Source: SMAG-U1939 sp036376595
GTDB lineage: Bacteria; Chloroflexota; Ktedonobacteria; Ktedonobacterales; JADMIN01
Direction of reading: 5' to 3'
Assembly (NCBI GenBank): GCA_036376595.1
Contig: DASVAA010000130.1
Location: 1 to 19,873, forward strand
DNA length: 19,873 nucleotides
The position numbers and the translations under genes are program-made. The notes beneath the pieces were generated by a model that saw only the letters and a program-made list of their open reading frames with translations, was not told the origin of the DNA and ran no database searches. Shown here one piece after another: positions 17,173-19,873 of the stretch (position 1 is its first letter; every line of letters starts with the position of its first letter).

Positions 17173-17568
17173 TCATCCTCCCGCGATCTTCACCGTATAG
17201 CCCAGCGCTTGCAGCCGTGGCTGGATGATTGCTCGGACGTCGCCTTGCAGCTCGATGACGTCGCCTCGCACGGTGCCACCAACACCCGCCAGCTTTTTCA
17301 GGCCGCGGGCTAGCTCGCCGAGCAACTCCGGGTCGTCGGGCAGGCCCACCACTAACGTCATCGCTTTGCCCTTGCGGCCGGCGCGGTCACGAAGCAAGCG
17401 CACGGTACCATCGCGCGGCACCCGCGCCGCGGGTCCAGCGGAGCGTGCGCGTTCGGCGCGGCAGCGGCAGTGATCGACAGGCTGACCGCAGGTGGTACAA
17501 TAAGAAATTCGGCCAATTCCAGTTACATAGGCCGGTCGGTTTCCATTTGAAGATGGGGGCATAGACAT
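17173..17568 (-). CDS. yciH: SUI1/eIF1-like translation factor (YciH family) with N-terminal Cys motif
   Basis: A 131-residue protein. Residues about 65-129 form the SUI1 domain, with KGKAMTLVVGLP, LARGLKKLAGVGGTVRGDVI, and ELQGDVRAIIQPRLQALGY. This fold is shared with eukaryotic eIF1 and bacterial YciH, which influences start-codon fidelity in vitro. The N-terminal part has CTTCG and CRC (Cys 24, 27, 34, 36), a likely zinc site as in many YciH and DENR-type proteins. The ATG at 17568 has GGAGG five bases upstream; a second ATG two codons later would be nine to ten bases away and is equally possible. It stands first in a minus-strand series with the membrane protein and aroA, but gaps of over 100 bases make an operon doubtful. 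Confidence 0.9.
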   Translation of the reverse strand: MSMPPSSNGNRPAYVTGIGRISYCTTCGQPVDHCRCRAERARSAGPAARVPRDGTVRLLRDRAGRKGKAMTLVVGLPDDPELLGELARGLKKLAGVGGTVRGDVIELQGDVRAIIQPRLQALGYTVKIAGG

Positions 17569-18153
17569 GCACTCCTCCGGCTTGGGCGTAGAACGACATG
17601 TGTAACGAGCGTAGATGATCGTGTGCGTTCAGACACTCGCTCCCCGGCACTGTGGCTAGCGTACCACCCTCGCGCGTGCCGCTGCCATAACATCGTCACT
17701 CATCTTGGCCTGTCGTATAAGCGGTACCAGCGATGCCCATCCGCGACGCGCCATGCCTCCGCGGCGTCGAGAGCAGAGCGAATGCGCATGCCTGCGCGTA
17801 TTCCACTGTTGCTCACGTGAAGTCAAGACAGCCGTCCAAAGGCGATGCGCCTGGGGAGGCCGCTGGCAGCCTGTGTACACTGCCGTGGCTCCAGTTGCGC
17901 GCCAATCGAATAGAGCTATTGTATCACAGTCCGAGGCTGCATCACGATTGGAAAGCTACTGCAATGCTAGAAGCAATGGGCGCATCATACCGTACCGTAA
18001 GCATAGTTACTAGCGCTGAAGTAGTACTTTGTGCCGTTGATCACACAATATTGATGCAGCGAGCGACTGCGAGGTGATACAATCCGACCCGGGAGCAGGT
18101 GTGTGCTTTCAATGTACATGCAGCAACTCGCATGCACTCAAAAAGGTGAAATC
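17569..18153. other. 585-base stretch without a supported gene
   Basis: No ORF here combines a ribosome binding site with coding-like codon use. The longest plus-strand frame (17733-18077) has no Shine-Dalgarno sequence and irregular third-position bias. The part from about 17890 to 18150 is visibly poorer in G and C than the rest of the window. The left end must hold the promoter of the SUI1-like gene; the right end holds an extended -10 element at 18075-18083. Confidence 0.5.
18075..18083 (+). promoter_or_regulatory. Extended -10 promoter candidate (TGATACAAT)
   Basis: TG-A-TACAAT has the TG extension and five of six consensus -10 bases. It predicts a start near 18090, about 64 bases before the ATG at 18154. 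A TTGATG at 18051 is too far (spacing 21) to be an ideal -35. Confidence 0.4.
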
Positions 18154-18339
18154 ATGCCTACTTCCTGTAAAAGCGGTAAGCGGCTGCCGCGAGACGGCAG
18201 CGTCGTGCCACCTATGCCAGCTAGGTGTGGCACGACACGCATGCGCACCCAAGGGGGTTCTCCTGGTGTCGTGGCCCCGAGCGCGTTCCACGCTACGGTG
18301 GGGGAGGTATGTCTAGTGAGGAGAGCGGTGAGCGCGTGA
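18154..18339 (+). CDS. Small ORF (61 aa) with KSGxxxPxxG start, possibly frameshifted
   Basis: The ATG at 18154 has AAGGTGA seven bases upstream and lies 64 bases behind a promoter candidate. The product begins MPTSCKSGKRLPRDGSVVP, which resembles the KSGxxxPxxG start of some very small uncharacterised bacterial proteins (YjzC-like and relatives, from memory). After that, the frame becomes uninformative. In the next frame, from about 18226, the sequence reads WHDTHAHPRGFSWCRGPERV and then PRYGG, which resembles the HxxHxxP...GxxxPR second half of such proteins as I remember them. Two hairpins lie exactly at the switch point. Thus it may be an intact small gene, or a pseudogene broken by an insertion. 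The family match is unverified. Confidence 0.4.
   Translation: MPTSCKSGKRLPRDGSVVPPMPARCGTTRMRTQGGSPGVVAPSAFHATVGEVCLVRRAVSA
18183..18236. repeat. Two adjacent perfect-arm hairpins
   Basis: GCTGCCG (18183-18189) and CGGCAGC (18195-18201) form a seven-base stem with a five-base loop. The next base starts GTCGTGCCAC (18202-18211), which pairs perfectly with GTGGCACGAC (18227-18236) across a 15-base loop that can extend by CTA/TAG past a two-base bulge. The tandem arrangement without a gap suggests a structured RNA or a mobile palindromic unit. Confidence 0.55.
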
Positions 18340-18542
18340 CGGTCGCGAATGCCAACAGAACATTCACCAGGGCGAGGGCGGCACGGTGTGCGCGCTGCTC
18401 GCCATGTGCGCGTTGGAGGCTCATCTCCGGCACGTCAACCGTCCGGCGCTGAGTCAACCTTATTGGTCATGGTGGCAGATAGGTTCTCTCTCACCACGAG
18501 AGCGGAGCTGCCCCTCAACGCTGGCGTGAAAGTGCGGAGGCA
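18340..18542. other. Leader region of the HTH-TPR gene with a possible 47-codon ORF
   Basis: A GTG at 18386 opens a 47-codon frame ending at 18529, just before the ribosome binding site of the next gene. A GAGGGCGG sequence lies upstream at suitable distance. Its product starts MCALLAMCALEAHLRHV and includes PYWSWWQIGSL. An inverted repeat CTCTC-ACCAC-GAGAG (18488-18502) lies about 40 bases before the regulator's ATG and could be an autoregulatory site. Coding status of the frame is doubtful. Confidence 0.25.
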
Positions 18543-19873
18543 ATGGACGAACAGAGCGCGGTCAACGAGAGCCTGATCCGCGAGACGCCGGCCATGAGAC
18601 TGGGCCAGCGACTTCGCAGAGCGCGGCTCGCTCGCAATCTTACACAAGGTGAGGTTGCGAAGAACCTTTTCTCCGTTTCCTATGTTTCAGCAGTCGAGCG
18701 GGGGCAAATTCGACCCTCACTAGGAGCGTTGGAGAAGCTTGCCGAGCGACTCCAAGTGCAAGTGACGGAGCTGCTGGGGAACGGCGAATTCCAGCCGCAA
18801 GTGCTGGGAAGCGCCGGTCAGGAGACGATCTCCGATCGCTATCGAGAGGAGTACGAAGGCCGGATCAGAGAGGCGCGCAAGCTGACACGGCAAGGCACGC
18901 CGCAAGCGATCAGCCAGGCCCTAGACATCCTCCTACGGCTCAGCGGCCAGCAGCTTTCCCAGCGCGATCATGCGCGTGTGGATCTCCTGCTCGCCGAATG
19001 CTACCTCAAGCAAGGCCGAGGCGAAGATGCCAGGCGTGCGGCGAACGCGGGACTCGGTGTGGCGGAACGCCTGGGCGACCGCGACCTCGCTGAGCGGCTG
19101 CGCTATGTGCTGGGCAACGCGGCGACCCTGCTGCAAAGCGGCTCGTTGGCCCAGGATCACTTCCAGCGCAACGTCGAGGCCATTCTCCGTGGCGATGTGC
19201 CGGACCTGACGCTGCAACTGGCGATCTACAGCAGCCTCGGCCAGGCCCTCGCACAGCGCGGCGAAACTGAGCAGGCCATTGAGTACCTGACCCAAGCCGC
19301 CCAGCTCGCCGATCAGGTGGTCTCGCCGGAACGCCTGGGAGACATGTACTGGGCCATGTCTCAGGCGCAGGCCGCTCGCGGCGATCTCTCCGAGGCGCGC
19401 CAATACGCACAGAAGAGTATCGCGGCGTATGAGTCCGCCAATACACGCCGTCTAATCGCCACGGTCTATCACCAGCTCGGCAGCACCTACGCCGATGCCG
19501 GCCAGTTCGACCGCGCTGTGGAGGAACTGCGCCACGCGAGCGATCTCGCCGCCGCGCAGCATGACATCCGCGGCCAGGCCGAGGCACAGCGCGCGCTGTC
19601 GGAGGTCTACCTGCGCGAGCACAAGCCTAAGGAGGCCGCCGCCGCCGCCGAGGCTGCCGCCCAGCTCTCGGGCAACACCGAGGACCCCCGCGGCGAGGCC
19701 GAGGCACTGCTTGCTCTGGCGCGTGTGCAGAGCGAGCAGAAGAAGTACACCGATGCCGAGCGCGGCTTCACCCACGCGATTGAGCTGCTGCGCGCCAGCG
19801 GCGACAACGATCTGCTGGGCGAAGCGCTCGCCGAGTATTCGCGCTATCTGGAGGAGCGTGGGGAGCAACAGAA
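18543..19873 (+). CDS. HTH-TPR transcriptional regulator (RRNPP-like layout), C-terminus outside window
   Basis: The window holds the first 443 codons. An XRE-type helix-turn-helix spans about 19-79, with LGQRLRRARLARNLTQGEVA, then VSYVSAVERGQIRPSLGALE and LAERLQVQVTELL. From about 100 to the end, the protein is a series of tetratricopeptide-like helical pairs, such as LLAECYLKQGRGEDARRAAN, SLGQALAQRGETEQAIEYL, and HQLGSTYADAGQFDRAVEEL. This order is that of peptide- or ligand-sensing regulators (RRNPP type) and of other signal-responsive HTH-TPR proteins. The ATG at 18543 is the first start after an in-frame stop at 18480-18482; GGAGG sits only two bases before it, an unusually short spacing. 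The ligand and targets are unknown. The early codons are less GC-biased than the TPR part. Confidence 0.88.
   Translation, partial: MDEQSAVNESLIRETPAMRLGQRLRRARLARNLTQGEVAKNLFSVSYVSAVERGQIRPSLGALEKLAERLQVQVTELLGNGEFQPQVLGSAGQETISDRYREEYEGRIREARKLTRQGTPQAISQALDILLRLSGQQLSQRDHARVDLLLAECYLKQGRGEDARRAANAGLGVAERLGDRDLAERLRYVLGNAATLLQSGSLAQDHFQRNVEAILRGDVPDLTLQLAIYSSLGQALAQRGETEQAIEYLTQAAQLADQVVSPERLGDMYWAMSQAQAARGDLSEARQYAQKSIAAYESANTRRLIATVYHQLGSTYADAGQFDRAVEELRHASDLAAAQHDIRGQAEAQRALSEVYLREHKPKEAAAAAEAAAQLSGNTEDPRGEAEALLALARVQSEQKKYTDAERGFTHAIELLRASGDNDLLGEALAEYSRYLEERGEQQ

Noticed and set aside
17656..17880. A 74-codon minus-strand frame upstream of the SUI1-like gene
   Set aside because: Arg-rich, no ribosome binding site and no family resemblance.
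17733..18077. A 114-codon open frame on the plus strand in the intergenic region
   Set aside because: No Shine-Dalgarno sequence, no third-position bias and no recognisable motif. I cannot support it, although a gene of foreign origin cannot be excluded.

Overview
The window is GC-rich bacterial chromosome (most genes show a strong G/C third-position bias) and carries mainly housekeeping and regulatory genes. No rRNA, tRNA, CRISPR array or transposase is visible. The mix of a kdp operon with a short KdpD, a HipA-like kinase/DUF3037 pair, a SecA with a long low-complexity linker, a solitary antirepressor-type gene, an HTH-TPR regulator and a CCACAGAGG-type interspersed repeat would fit a Chloroflexota bacterium. 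That assignment is an inference from gene content; no marker gene in the window proves it.

Region 1 (1-6725, minus strand) is a potassium-uptake operon, read right to left: a KdpD-like histidine kinase without the usual N-terminal sensor domains, kdpE overlapping it by 4 bases, a stand-alone receiver-domain protein, a 27-residue membrane peptide, kdpF, kdpA, and kdpB, which runs off the left edge. kdpC is expected further left. The operon encodes the high-affinity K+ pump and its own two-component switch, plus an extra phospho-acceptor protein of unknown purpose.

Region 2 (6963-8217, plus) is a two-gene unit: a HipA-like kinase-fold protein overlapped by a DUF3037 protein. It converges on secA (8238-11216, minus), the preprotein translocase ATPase.

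Region 3 (11217-13409) starts with a 510-base divergent intergenic stretch containing several extended -10 promoter candidates and a roughly 200-base leader with mutually exclusive pairing options. It is followed on the plus strand by a divergent sigma-70/ECF-like protein and an XRE-type HTH protein, probably one transcription unit. A strong hairpin separates this from the next, minus-strand genes.

Region 4 (13586-17568, minus) holds a P22_AR_N/ORF6C antirepressor-like protein with its own promoter and a leader hairpin, a divergent EPSP synthase (aroA) that appears to have translated an inserted DNA repeat into a Ser/Ala/Pro-rich segment, an unknown four-helix membrane protein, and an SUI1/YciH translation factor.

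Region 5 (17569-19873, plus) is a sparse, less GC-biased stretch with one plausible small gene carrying two consecutive perfect-arm hairpins, then an HTH-TPR regulator (RRNPP-like layout) running off the right edge, preceded by a possible 47-codon ORF. The points most worth a second look are the in-frame repeat insertion and active-site changes in aroA, the leader RNA of the sigma/HTH cassette, the extra receiver protein in the kdp operon, and the small-ORF/hairpin region before the HTH-TPR regulator.
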